A stretch of DNA of 14,407 nt from an uncultured Collinsella sp. (GTDB lineage Bacteria; Actinomycetota; Coriobacteriia; Coriobacteriales; Coriobacteriaceae), in the NCBI GenBank assembly GCA_937969105.1, contig CALBUZ010000181.1, positions 1 through 14,407 on the forward strand, written 5' to 3'. The first letter of the stretch is position 1. The number at the start of each line of letters is the position of its first letter. The position numbers and the translations under genes were made by a program. The notes under the pieces were generated by a model. It worked only from the letters and a program-made list of their open reading frames with translations. It was not told the origin of the DNA and searched no databases. This document shows, in pieces, positions 6,927 through 14,393 of this stretch.

Positions 6927-8057
6927 ATGTCTGAGTTTGCTGCCGGTCCTGCCGGTCGTATCGAACGTGTCCGTGCGCTGATGGTCGAGCGCGGCTACGA
7001 CGCTATCGTGGTGCGCGACGAGGCCAATCTTCGTTGGCTCACGGGCGTGAAGGGCGTCTTCGACTACACCTTCGAGTTCCCGCACGCGGCGTTTATTACG
7101 GCTGACCAGTGCCTGTTCCATACCGACTCGCGCTACCTCAACAGCTTTGAGGAGAACACACCCGCCGGCAGCCCCTGGGTCTACGACATGGACGAGGGCA
7201 CCATCCCCGGTTGGGTCGCCGGCAAGATCGCAGCCAACAAGTGCCGCGTCTGCGCTGTCGAGGACGATATGCAGATCAACTTCTACCAGGGTATTCAGCG
7301 TGGTCTGGAGGATCGTTCCGTCGCCTGCATGTTGCCGCTGATGCATGACGACATCCGCAAGATGCGCGCCATCAAGGACGCCGAGGAGATTGAGCTCATG
7401 CGCCATGCGCAGTCGATCACCGACGCCGCCTTCCAGCATATGCTCGGCTTTATTAAGCCCGGCATGACCGAGAAGCAGGTTCGCAACGAGCTCGAGAACT
7501 TTATGTTCGCCAACGGTGCCGACAGCCTGGCCTTCGGCTCCATTGTGGCGAGCGGCCCCAACACCGCCAACCCGCATGCCGTACCGAGTGACCGTGTCAT
7601 CGAGAAGGGCGACTTCGTCCTCATGGATTACGGCGCGGGCTACTGCGATTATCGTTCCGACATGACGCGCACCGTCGTGATGGGCGAGCCTACCCAGGAG
7701 CAGCTTGACCTGTACGCGCTCGTGCGCCGTACGCACGAGGAGTGCGTCGCTGCCATCCATCCGGGCGTCGAGGGCAACGACATTTTTAAGCTTTCCAAGA
7801 AGATCATCGGCGATGCCGGTTATGGCGATTACTACAACCATGGTCTGGGCCACGGCGTGGGCATCGACATCCACGAGCTGCCCAACTTCAACCGCAGCAA
7901 GAACACCATCGAGGTCGGCTCGGTTATCACCATGGAGCCCGGCGTGTATCTGCCCGGTGTGGGCGGCGTGCGCCTGGAGGACTACGGCGTGGTCACCGAG
8001 AACGGCTACGAGCCCTTCACCAAGACTCCGCACGACCTGCACGTCATCGACTGCTAG
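6927..8057 (+). CDS. pepQ: M24B family aminopeptidase P / Xaa-Pro peptidase
   Basis: Cytoplasmic dinuclear-metal 'pita-bread' peptidase acting on Xaa-Pro bonds. The product is 376 aa, the usual size. The N-terminal creatinase-like domain spans about 10-140 and the catalytic M24 domain about 155-370. All five metal ligands are visible: D234 (LMDYG), D245 (YRSDMTRT), H309 (HGLGHGVG), E337 (TMEPG) and E351 (RLEDYG). H217 in NPHAVPSD is the usual substrate-binding His. The sequence does not decide between prolidase (dipeptides) and aminopeptidase P (longer peptides), so the symbol is by position in the alaS-aro-pepQ-efp cluster. The ATG at 6927 follows AGAAAGGA (6913-6920) at 6 nt. A terminator at 8081-8122 makes it a single-gene unit or the end of operon A. 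Confidence 0.93.
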   Translation: MSEFAAGPAGRIERVRALMVERGYDAIVVRDEANLRWLTGVKGVFDYTFEFPHAAFITADQCLFHTDSRYLNSFEENTPAGSPWVYDMDEGTIPGWVAGKIAANKCRVCAVEDDMQINFYQGIQRGLEDRSVACMLPLMHDDIRKMRAIKDAEEIELMRHAQSITDAAFQHMLGFIKPGMTEKQVRNELENFMFANGADSLAFGSIVASGPNTANPHAVPSDRVIEKGDFVLMDYGAGYCDYRSDMTRTVVMGEPTQEQLDLYALVRRTHEECVAAIHPGVEGNDIFKLSKKIIGDAGYGDYYNHGLGHGVGIDIHELPNFNRSKNTIEVGSVITMEPGVYLPGVGGVRLEDYGVVTENGYEPFTKTPHDLHVIDC

Positions 8058-8080
8058 CCCATTTCGATAGATTTTTGGGG

Positions 8081-8122
8081 CGGGGCGTCCGGAGCAATTC
8101 GGACGCCCCGCGTTCTCTTTTT
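8081..8122 (+). terminator. Rho-independent terminator after pepQ
   Basis: A perfect 11-bp stem (8081-8091 CGGGGCGTCCG with 8100-8110 CGGACGCCCCG) closes an 8-nt loop (GAGCAATT). It is followed by CGTTCTC and T5 at 8118-8122. It begins 23 nt after the pepQ stop and separates pepQ from the efp promoter. Confidence 0.88.
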
Positions 8123-8131
8123 ATGCGCTCG

Positions 8132-8159
8132 CTGCAGGCGAGCTCTGCAAGTGTATAAT
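8132..8159 (+). promoter_or_regulatory. Predicted promoter for efp operon
   Basis: A perfect -10 TATAAT is at 8154-8159. The -35 is weak: CTGCAG at 8132-8137 with a 16-bp spacer. Transcription would start near 8166, giving a leader of about 50 nt. The leader contains a 6-bp hairpin (8178-8183 with 8188-8193, TTGT loop, one G-U) ending 23 nt before the start codon. The hairpin is too small to call regulatory. Confidence 0.65.
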
Positions 8160-8216
8160 TTCGGTCGTATGTAATTTGGACGCTTGTGCGTTCTGCCCAT
8201 AACAAGAAAGGTCGCT

Positions 8217-8780
8217 ATGCCTACCATTTCTACCGCCGACTTCAAGAACGGCCTCGGTCTCCGCATTAAGGACAAGGTCTACACCATCGTCGAGTTCCAG
8301 CATGTCAAGCCGGGCAAGGGCGGCGCGTTCGTGCGCTACAAGACCCGCGACATCAAGAGCGGCCGCGTCGTCGAGAACACCTGCAACGCCGGCACCAAGT
8401 TCGAGAGCGTCATGCTCACCACCCGTGAGTTCCAGTACCTCTACAACGATGGCGCCGACTACATCTTCATGGACAACGAGACCTATGAGCAGGTTCCCGT
8501 TCCCGAGGACATGGTGGGCGAGAACTCCAAGTGGCTGCGCGAGAACGACATCTGCCAGCTGCTCTTCGCCGACGATGAGCTCATGGGCGTGACCCCGCCG
8601 ATGTTCATCGAGACCACCATCGTCCAGACCGACCCGGGCTTTAAGGGCGACACCGTCCAGGGTTCCACCAAGCCGGCCACGATCGACACCGGCGCTGTCA
8701 TCCAGGTCCCCATGTACCTCAACGAGGGCGAGGTTATCAAGGTTGACACCCGCGACGGCAAGTTCGTCTCCCGCGTCTAG
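8217..8780 (+). CDS. efp: Elongation factor P
   Basis: Translation factor that binds between the ribosomal P and E sites and relieves stalling at polyproline. The product is 187 aa, full length, with an N-terminal KOW-like domain and two OB-fold domains. The functional loop is VKPGKGGAF (30-38) with the tip residue K34, which is post-translationally modified in several bacteria; no modification gene is in the window. FVSRV is at the C-terminus. The ATG at 8217 has AGAAAGG (8206-8211 region) at 5 nt; the in-frame TTG at 8184 lies in the leader hairpin and lacks a ribosome site. Codon use is strongly biased to C-ending codons (AAG, GAG, ACC, GTC), as in alaS, fitting high expression. The proline-rich MltG head in the same window is a plausible client. 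Confidence 0.97.
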   Translation: MPTISTADFKNGLGLRIKDKVYTIVEFQHVKPGKGGAFVRYKTRDIKSGRVVENTCNAGTKFESVMLTTREFQYLYNDGADYIFMDNETYEQVPVPEDMVGENSKWLRENDICQLLFADDELMGVTPPMFIETTIVQTDPGFKGDTVQGSTKPATIDTGAVIQVPMYLNEGEVIKVDTRDGKFVSRV

Positions 8781-8804
8781 CAACCAACTCTTCTAGGAGG
8801 ACTC

Positions 8805-9167
8805 ATGCCCCAGGAAATCAAGATTGACGGCATCGGCATTTCGCCCGATGTTCTGACCGCCATCGTCTCGCGCGCCGTGTCGGATGTCGAGGGCATCGCC
8901 TCCGTTGGCGTCAAGGACCTTGCCACCAACCTTGTCTCCATGATGCTCTCGTCCAAGGCCCCGGCTTCCGAGCCGGCGGTCGAGGCCGAGGTCGTCGGCG
9001 ACAAGCTCGCACTCACCGTGCGTGTCGTGGTGTTCTTTGGCTATCCGTTCAAGAAACTCGCCGAGGCCGTTCGCGCCGCCGTGGTCGCCGCCATCGATGC
9101 CCAGGTGGGCGTCGAGGTCGAGCGCGTTGACGTTTGCATCGACGGTCTCGTTTTCCCCAAGGAGTAA
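8805..9167 (+). CDS. Asp23/Gls24 family envelope stress protein (DUF322)
   Basis: A 120-aa protein of the Asp23/Gls24 family. The family pattern is visible: an N-terminal GIGISPDVLTAIVSRAVSDVEGI (about 9-31), then a variable stretch with Ala/Pro/Glu at 50-62, then LALTVRVVVFFGYPFKKLAEAVR (about 68-90) and an E-V-x-x-V-D-V-x-I-x-G ending. There is no signal peptide or membrane segment; relatives are peripheral membrane proteins tethered by AmaP, and no amaP lies nearby. AGGAGG (8795-8800) precedes the ATG by 4 nt. It sits 24 nt after efp and 3 nt before nusB, a common position for this family in Gram-positive bacteria. The precise function in this setting is unknown. Confidence 0.88.
   Translation: MPQEIKIDGIGISPDVLTAIVSRAVSDVEGIASVGVKDLATNLVSMMLSSKAPASEPAVEAEVVGDKLALTVRVVVFFGYPFKKLAEAVRAAVVAAIDAQVGVEVERVDVCIDGLVFPKE
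9159..9164 (+). promoter_or_regulatory. Ribosome binding site fixing the nusB TTG start
   Basis: AAGGAG at 9159-9164 overlaps the end of the preceding gene (stop TAA 9165-9167) and lies 6 nt before TTG at 9171. No in-frame ATG or GTG exists near the family's expected N-terminus, so TTG is the start. Confidence 0.75.
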
Positions 9168-9170
9168 CCT

Positions 9171-9758
9171 TTGAGCCTTAAGGTCTATCGCGGGCGCACG
9201 CTTGCCCGCAGTCAGGCGCTGCAGCTGCTGTTCCAGGCCGAGGCCACGGACAGCCCGCTCGAGCGCGTCCTCGAGGGCGATTTCCTGATCTCGAAGGGTC
9301 CCCTCGACCCCTATGCGCTGGAGCTTTGCCTCGGAGCCTACGAGCACATTGATCGCATCGATTGTGCCTTGCGCGCCGTCGCCAAGAACTGGGATCTTAT
9401 GCGCATGCCCGGCGCCGACCGCAACCTGCTGCGTATCGCCGTCTACGAGATGCGCTTCCTCACCGACGAGGAGGTCTCGGACGCCATCGTCATCAACGAG
9501 GCCGTCGAGATTGCTAAGGCTTATGGTACCGACCAGTCCGCATCGTTTGTCAACGGCGTGCTGGGCAAGATCGCTCGCAGCGAGGAGCTGCCGGGCGAGG
9601 ACCTGTACCAGGAGCTGCTGGCCGAGGATCGCGCTCGCGAGGAGGCGCAGGCTGCCGAGGCGGCCGCCAAGGTCGCTGCCGCTCAGGCTGCCGCCGGTGT
9701 ACTTGCCGAGGATGCGGACACTGCTGAGGCCGTCGAGGCCGACTCCGTCGAGGAGTAG
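9171..9758 (+). CDS. nusB: Transcription antitermination factor NusB
   Basis: RNA-binding antitermination protein acting with NusE/S10 at boxA during rRNA transcription. The product is 195 aa against about 130-150 for typical members. The helical NusB fold spans residues about 7-137: GRTLARSQALQLLFQAE (8-24) is the arginine-rich boxA-binding helix, DRNLLRIAVYEM (83-94) and VINEAVEIAKAYG (107-119) are core helices, and SASFVNGVLGKI (123-134) is the C-terminal helix. Residues 141-195 form an Ala/Glu-rich tail with no recognisable motif. The start is TTG, supported by AAGGAG 6 nt upstream and by the family N-terminus. It sits 3 nt after the Asp23-like gene and 2 nt before xseB. Confidence 0.94.
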   Translation: MSLKVYRGRTLARSQALQLLFQAEATDSPLERVLEGDFLISKGPLDPYALELCLGAYEHIDRIDCALRAVAKNWDLMRMPGADRNLLRIAVYEMRFLTDEEVSDAIVINEAVEIAKAYGTDQSASFVNGVLGKIARSEELPGEDLYQELLAEDRAREEAQAAEAAAKVAAAQAAAGVLAEDADTAEAVEADSVEE

Positions 9759-9760
9759 CC

Positions 9761-10027
9761 ATGCCAGAGGGTTCCGTCCGCAACTTCGATGAGATCTCGG
9801 ATCGCCTGGACCAGATTATCGCCACCGTTCGCTCCAAGGATACGTCCTTGGAGCGTTCGCTCGATTTGTTTGACGAGGCGATTGAGCTGGGCTCCCGAGC
9901 GGTCGATATGGTCGACAAGTTTGAGCTGACGCCGCGTGAGGCCGACAAGCTCGAGCAGGAATACGATGAGGATGCGGCAAATGAGTCCCAAGATAGACAG
10001 GCTGCATCCCCGGATACGAATGGTTGA
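9761..10027 (+). CDS. xseB: Exodeoxyribonuclease VII small subunit
   Basis: An 88-aa helical protein matching XseB, which binds several copies to the XseA large subunit to form exonuclease VII (single-strand DNA degradation). The family pattern is F-x-x-x-x-x-x-L-x-x-I at 9-19, then SLERSLDLFDEAIELGSRA (29-47) and a final coiled segment to about 68. The last 20 residues are acidic and hydrophilic. AGGAG (9751-9755) precedes the ATG by 5 nt. The expected partner xseA, usually adjacent, is not in this window. The stop overlaps the next start by one base (TGATG). Confidence 0.85.
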   Translation: MPEGSVRNFDEISDRLDQIIATVRSKDTSLERSLDLFDEAIELGSRAVDMVDKFELTPREADKLEQEYDEDAANESQDRQAASPDTNG

Positions 10028-10839
10028 TGGCATTCATGAAACGCGTGCGTCTCGATGACGAACTGATTTCACAGGGCATCTGCGCCGATCGCGCGGATGC
10101 CCTTCGCACTCTTATGGCCGGCTTGGTCTCGAGCGGCGGTGAGCGTTTGACCTCTCCGGGGCTCAAGGTGACGCCGGGCCTGCCACTGCACGTTAAGGGG
10201 CGCATTCCGTACGTTGGGCGCGGCGGCCTTAAACTCGAGGGTGCGCTCGAGGCGTTTTGTATCGATCCCACGGGCCTTGCCTGCCTGGACGTAGGCTGCT
10301 CTACCGGCGGCTTTACCGATTGCCTTCTCAAGCGCGGCGCCGCGACCGTTGTCTCGGTCGACGTGGGCCGTGCCCAGTTTGATTGGTCGCTGCGCCAAGA
10401 CGATCGCGTGACGCTCCACGAGCGCACGAATGTAACGCAGTTGCCCGAGCTTGGCTACGGCGGCGCTATCGACCTAGCCGTGTGCGATGTGTCGTTTACG
10501 AGTATCGCGAATATCATCGACGCCGTGCTGGCGTGCCTGAAGCCTTCGGGTTCGTTTTGCACGCTCGTAAAGCCGCAGTTTGAGGCGCCGGCTGCGCTGG
10601 TGGGCGAGGGCGGTATCGTGACCGACCCCGCCGTGCGTGTCGACACGCTTGTTGCGGTAATCGAGCTGTTTGCCGCGAAGGGCCTCTTCCCGGTCGACGT
10701 GTGCGTGTCGCCCATCCATGGCGCTAAGGGCAACGTTGAGTTTTTCCTGTACGGCACGAGGTTTGCCCCCGGCGAGCGCGCCGAAAATGAGTTGCAATCC
10801 CAGGTATCGGCTTTGAGCGAGAAAGCGGCAACGCTATGA
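10027..10839 (+). CDS. tlyA: TlyA family rRNA 2'-O-ribose methyltransferase
   Basis: SAM-dependent methyltransferase; family members 2'-O-methylate cytidines in 16S and/or 23S rRNA, which in mycobacteria confers capreomycin sensitivity. The product is 270 aa. The S4 RNA-binding domain is at about 8-58 (RLDDELISQG start). An FtsJ/RrmJ-like Rossmann domain follows from YVGRGGLKLEGAL (62-74), with SAM motif CLDVGCSTGGFTD (86-98) and the K-D-K-E tetrad candidates K69, D154 (CDVSF), K182 (VKPQFE) and E238 (NVEFF). The ATG at 10027 is chosen for its TGATG overlap with xseB; ATG 10036 is also possible. Old 'hemolysin' labels for this family are best ignored. It overlaps nadK by 4 nt (ATGA). Confidence 0.93.
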   Translation: MAFMKRVRLDDELISQGICADRADALRTLMAGLVSSGGERLTSPGLKVTPGLPLHVKGRIPYVGRGGLKLEGALEAFCIDPTGLACLDVGCSTGGFTDCLLKRGAATVVSVDVGRAQFDWSLRQDDRVTLHERTNVTQLPELGYGGAIDLAVCDVSFTSIANIIDAVLACLKPSGSFCTLVKPQFEAPAALVGEGGIVTDPAVRVDTLVAVIELFAAKGLFPVDVCVSPIHGAKGNVEFFLYGTRFAPGERAENELQSQVSALSEKAATL

Positions 10840-11696
10840 AGGTCTTTCTGGTTCCCAATTACTACAAGCAAGAGGCGGTCGAGAGCGGCCTGATGCTCGA
10901 GCTCTGGCTGACGCGCCAGGGCTACGAGGTCGCATGGGCGGCCGATCAGCGCTCGAAGATTCAGAGCACGCCCGATGTTGAAGATGCCGACTTGGTCATC
11001 ACGCTCGGCGGCGACGGCACACTGCTGCGCGCCGCCCGCATTCTCAACTACCGCGAGATTCCCATTTTGGGTCTTTCCTATGGCCACCTGGGCTTTTTGA
11101 CGGCGGCCAGTCCCGAGGAACGCGATATTTTGCAGGTTGTGAGCGATGCCCTGTCCGGTGAGCTCCACGTGAGCCGCCGCGCCACCATCGCCGCGGATAT
11201 CGTCTCGGTGCGCGATGACGGCACGAAGGATGTCGTGCGTTCGTTCGCCCTCAACGACATGGCGCTCACGCGTGGGCCCCTGTCTGATATGGTCGAGTTT
11301 GACATCACGGTTTCCGGCCATCATATCGATCGCCTGCGCGGTGACGGTGTCGTCGTGTCGACGGCGACCGGCTCCACCGGCTATGCGTTGAGCGCCGGTG
11401 GCCCTATCGTCAGCCCTGATTACACGGGCATGGTCTGCGTGCCGATCGCGCCGCATACCATTCAGGCTCGCGCCTTCTTGACCTCCCCGAGCGATGTCGT
11501 CGAGATCTTTATGTCCGATGATCGCCCGAGCGTGCCGGCTATTGCCATCGACGGACAGTTTATTACCTGCGACGGCACGGTTGAGAGCGTGGCTGTGCGT
11601 CGCGGTCCCGGCGATGTGCTGCTGCTGGATTACGGTCCCGAGAGCTTCTATAACTCGGTGAGTCGCGTGTTCTATGGAGTGCGTCATGATCGATGA
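10836..11696 (+). CDS. nadK: NAD kinase
   Basis: Phosphorylates NAD to NADP in the cytoplasm. The product is 286 aa, normal for bacteria. The family signature is LGGDGTLLRAAR (57-68), followed by NDMAL (140-144), RGDGVVVSTATGSTGYALSAGGPIV split between 168 and 192, and PHTIQARAF (206-214). D60 is the expected catalytic/base residue. The ATG at 10836 overlaps the tlyA stop as ATGA, and GAGAAAG-like sequence lies about 10 nt upstream. The 3' end overlaps recN by 11 nt. The tlyA-nadK-recN order is conserved in many Gram-positive bacteria. Confidence 0.96.
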   Translation: MKVFLVPNYYKQEAVESGLMLELWLTRQGYEVAWAADQRSKIQSTPDVEDADLVITLGGDGTLLRAARILNYREIPILGLSYGHLGFLTAASPEERDILQVVSDALSGELHVSRRATIAADIVSVRDDGTKDVVRSFALNDMALTRGPLSDMVEFDITVSGHHIDRLRGDGVVVSTATGSTGYALSAGGPIVSPDYTGMVCVPIAPHTIQARAFLTSPSDVVEIFMSDDRPSVPAIAIDGQFITCDGTVESVAVRRGPGDVLLLDYGPESFYNSVSRVFYGVRHDR

Positions 11697-13314
11697 GCTG
11701 CAGGTTTCCAACATTGCACTCATTCGCGAGGCGACGTTGGTGCCGAGTGCCGGCTTGACCGTTCTGACCGGTGAGACCGGTGCTGGCAAGACCGCGCTGC
11801 TTTCGGCGCTCAAGCTTATTTTGGGCGAGCGCGCCGATTCGTCGACGGTTCGCGAGGGCGAGGCGCTTGCCAGCGTCGAGGCGCGCCTGTTCGACGGCCC
11901 GCACGACACGGATGGCTTCACCGTGCAGCGCAGCCTTTCTGCCGAGGGCCGCAGCCGCGTAAAAATTGACGGCCGCATTGCCAGCGTGCGCGAGCTTTCG
12001 GAGCGCGTCGGCGTGATGATGGATCTATGTGGCCAGCATGAACATCAGCGCCTGCTCGACCCGGCGCACCATGTTGCCATGGTCGATGCTTGGGCTGGGC
12101 GCGCGGCGCTTGAGGCGCTCGAGAAGTATCGCACCTGCTTTAAGGCTTCGCGTGCCGCCGCCAAGGAGCTTCGCCGTGTGGAGGAAGCCTCGCGTGCGCA
12201 GGGGAGTCGCGTCGAGGAAGCGCGTTTTGCCCTCGAGCGTATCGCCGAGGTCGACCCCAAGCCAGGCGAGTACGAGGAACTCGAGGAGCTGCTGCCTCGC
12301 TCGGAGCACGCCGAGGACTTGGTGGCGACGGCAAACGAGGCCCATGAATCGCTTGCTGCCGAAGGGGGAGCGCTCGATGCCGTGAATGGCGCCGTGGCCG
12401 AGCTTTCACGCATGGCTGCCGTCGATCGCAAGCTGGGCGACATTGCCGATGCGCTTTCGGATGCCTGTATCTCGCTTGAGGATTGTGCCAACGAGCTGCG
12501 TGCCTATCGCGATGGCGTTGCGTTTGACCCTCGTGAGCTCGCTCGCATGCGCGAGCGGTATTCCGACCTCAAGGGCCTGCTGCGTCAGTGGGGTCCCACC
12601 ATGGACGATGTCTTTGCCATGCGCGACCGCTCACAAGAGCTGCTGTCTCTAGTCGATGATGGTGATGAGCAGATCAAGAAGGCTCGCGAGGCACTCGGGA
12701 GCGCTGAACGCGATCTTTTTGCTGCTGCTAAGGCGCTTAAGCGCGCGCGGAACACCGCTGCCCCGCGCTTTTGTCACGAGGTTGGCCGTCAGATGGCGCG
12801 CCTGGAGATGGGCGGTGCCGAGCTGGTCTGGGAGTCGCGCGATCTTCCGCGTGCCGAATGGACGCCGGCGGGCCCTTCGAGCTACGAGCTGCTATATCGC
12901 AGCGGCGCCGGCTTGACACCTCGTCCATTGCGCCGCATTGCCTCGGGTGGCGAGTTGAGCCGCGTTATGCTGGCGAGCAAGGTGGTTTTGGGTAACGCTG
13001 ATGGTGTCGATACGCTGGTTTTCGACGAGGTTGATGCCGGTGTCGGCGGCTCCACCGCCCGTGCGCTGGCCGGTGTACTAGCCGATCTTGCCGCCACGCA
13101 TCAGGTGATTGTCGTAACCCACCTGGCGCAGGTCGCCGTCATGGCCGACAAGCATTACGTGGTCAGTAAAGAGCCCGGCGACGTTCCCCAAACGCATCTG
13201 GACGAGGTGACCGGCGATGCCCGTACCGCAGAGATCGCCCGTATGCTGAGCGGCGATCAATCGGAGGCAAGCCTAGCGCATGCTAAGCAGATGCTGGAAG
13301 AGGCTCGAGGTTAG
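11686..13314 (+). CDS. recN: DNA repair protein RecN
   Basis: SMC-like ATPase of double-strand-break repair, 542 aa. Walker A is GETGAGKT (29-36), the Q-loop region is CGQHEHQRLL, and two antiparallel coiled-coil arms (roughly residues 145-375) are Ala/Glu/Arg-rich. The ABC signature is IASGGELSR, Walker B is TLVFDEVDAGVGG, and the final VVTHLAQVA holds the switch His. The ATG at 11686 is preferred because GGAG (11676-11679) lies 6 nt upstream; the in-frame ATG at 11674 overlaps this ribosome site. Last gene of operon B; transcription probably ends at the bidirectional terminator at 13412-13444. No LexA-type operator could be searched for because recN has no own promoter region here. Confidence 0.96.
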   Translation: MIDELQVSNIALIREATLVPSAGLTVLTGETGAGKTALLSALKLILGERADSSTVREGEALASVEARLFDGPHDTDGFTVQRSLSAEGRSRVKIDGRIASVRELSERVGVMMDLCGQHEHQRLLDPAHHVAMVDAWAGRAALEALEKYRTCFKASRAAAKELRRVEEASRAQGSRVEEARFALERIAEVDPKPGEYEELEELLPRSEHAEDLVATANEAHESLAAEGGALDAVNGAVAELSRMAAVDRKLGDIADALSDACISLEDCANELRAYRDGVAFDPRELARMRERYSDLKGLLRQWGPTMDDVFAMRDRSQELLSLVDDGDEQIKKAREALGSAERDLFAAAKALKRARNTAAPRFCHEVGRQMARLEMGGAELVWESRDLPRAEWTPAGPSSYELLYRSGAGLTPRPLRRIASGGELSRVMLASKVVLGNADGVDTLVFDEVDAGVGGSTARALAGVLADLAATHQVIVVTHLAQVAVMADKHYVVSKEPGDVPQTHLDEVTGDARTAEIARMLSGDQSEASLAHAKQMLEEARG

Positions 13315-13346
13315 AACGAGCCGCCACATGCATGTCCGACCCGGAA

Positions 13347-13506
13347 GCCACGAAACCGGCCCATCTACTACGTTTAATAGGCAATCGGTAACCACGTCAA
13401 GAAATGCAATAAGAAAACCGCAGGTGGAACGCCTGCGGTTTTCTCTATTTTCGGTATGTGGTTGGGCCCTACGGATAAAACGTAGTAGATGGGCTGGTTT
13501 CGTGGC
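13347..13506. repeat. 160-bp symmetric element with 29-bp inverted terminal arms
   Basis: The left arm 13347-13375 (GCCACGAAACCGGCCCATCT, continuing ACTACGTTT) is complementary to the right arm 13478-13506 over 29 positions, with one G-T pair (13358/13495). Arms are 102 nt apart. Nested inside are AACCAC (13390-13395) with GTGGTT (13458-13463) and the terminator hairpin at 13412-13444. No target-site duplication is seen at the edges (GGAA left, GAGT right). It may be a MITE/REP-like intergenic repeat or a special convergent 3' UTR element; the window has only this one copy. Confidence 0.85.
13412..13444. terminator. Bidirectional Rho-independent terminator between recN and the regulator
   Basis: A perfect 13-bp stem (13412-13424 AGAAAACCGCAGG with 13432-13444 CCTGCGGTTTTCT) closes a 7-nt loop (TGGAACG). 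T-rich sequence follows on both strands: TTTTCTCTATTTT on + and TTTTCTTATT on -. It serves recN and the convergent regulator gene. Confidence 0.92.
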
Positions 13507-13535
13507 GAGTGGCGCCCTTCGGCTCCCCAAAATGT

Positions 13536-14393
13536 CTACTCCACGACCTTATCCGGTTGGATGAGCTCCTCGTAGTAGCTGATGTGCTCTCGGGCGTCCT
13601 CGATTTCGGGCAGCAGGAAGTTGTAGATGACCTCGATGATCATCGTGGCGCTCATCTTGGAGAACGCGAAGTCGCCCGTTGTCAGCAGCGCCTCGTGATT
13701 GACGGTATTAAAGGTGTAGTCGGCCAGGCGAGCAAGCGGAGACTTGCTGTCGCTGCTGATGACGACTACGGTAGCACCGCAATCGCGAGCCGCTTTTGCC
13801 ATGCGGTTCAGTCGACGCGACTTACCAGAGTTCGAGATCAGCACGATAACGTCGCCGGGGCGCAACGTGAGCGCGAAACCAATCGAGGTCTCGCTGATGG
13901 TGCTTGCCATGCAGCGAAGGCCCAGCTGCGAAAACTTAAATGTCGCATCGAGCGCGACCGCGTTCGTATTGCCCACGGCGGCGAACTCAATAACGCCGGC
14001 ATTCTTAAGCGCGTGCACAACTGCGGCCAACGTGTCGTGATCAATGCCGTCGATGGTCGCATTAAGCTCACTCACCTTGGCGGCGAGGATATTTTTAAGG
14101 CTCTGCTCCATGTTGTCGAGCGAGACCTCGTCGGTCAGGCCCTCGTTGCGCTGACTCTCTAAGTCGCGAGCCAACGAAAACTGAAAGCTGCGGAAGCTGC
14201 CAAAGCCCAGCTTGCGGCAGAAGCGCGAAACTGTCGCCTCGGACGTGGCAGCGGCTCGTGAGAGCTGGGCGGCCGTCAGGCGCGGCGCCTCGGACTGGTG
14301 CTCCAATATATAGTCGACAATGCGCTGCTCGGACTCGCTGTATCCCTGGTGGGTGCTAATGAGGGAAAGTGCGCTCTTGCTACTATCGGTCAT
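13536..14393 (-). CDS. MurR/RpiR family transcriptional regulator (HTH + SIS)
   Basis: DNA-binding regulator that senses a phosphosugar or related ligand; 285 aa, typical length. The N-terminal RpiR-type helix-turn-helix is at about 5-80, with recognition segment LTAAQLSRAAATSEATVSRF (39-58) and GFGSFRSFQ after it. The SIS sugar-isomerase-like domain spans about 125-260, with IEFAAVGNTNAVALD (135-149) and the phosphosugar-binding loop ISNSGKSRRL (186-195). The ATG complement is 14391-14393, with CAGGAG at 14400-14405 giving a 6-nt spacer. Its promoter and probable target genes lie beyond the right edge, so the ligand is unknown. It is convergent to recN and separated from it by the symmetric repeat/terminator. 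Confidence 0.94.
   Translation of the reverse strand: MTDSSKSALSLISTHQGYSESEQRIVDYILEHQSEAPRLTAAQLSRAAATSEATVSRFCRKLGFGSFRSFQFSLARDLESQRNEGLTDEVSLDNMEQSLKNILAAKVSELNATIDGIDHDTLAAVVHALKNAGVIEFAAVGNTNAVALDATFKFSQLGLRCMASTISETSIGFALTLRPGDVIVLISNSGKSRRLNRMAKAARDCGATVVVISSDSKSPLARLADYTFNTVNHEALLTTGDFAFSKMSATMIIEVIYNFLLPEIEDAREHISYYEELIQPDKVVE

Noticed and set aside
6798..8042. 414-codon open frame on the - strand opposite pepQ
   Set aside because: Shadow of pepQ; all five metal ligands of the M24 peptidase are encoded on the + strand.
8178..8193. Hairpin in the efp leader as a riboswitch or attenuator
   Set aside because: Only 6 bp with one G-U pair, no T-tract and no match to a known class.
10455..11978. 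507-codon open frame on the - strand across tlyA, nadK and recN
   Set aside because: It spans three well-supported + strand genes, shows no motif and arises from GC-rich codon usage.
13347..13506. Insertion sequence remnant
   Set aside because: Inverted arms are present but there is no transposase fragment and no target-site duplication at the edges, so it is reported only as a repeat element.
13280..13564. Small open frames on both strands across the recN-regulator gap
   Set aside because: They run through the inverted repeat and terminator, lack ribosome sites and have no recognisable protein pattern.
13509..14162. 217-codon + strand open frame opposite the RpiR-type regulator
   Set aside because: The - strand frame has clear HTH and SIS motifs and a correct ribosome site; this is its shadow.
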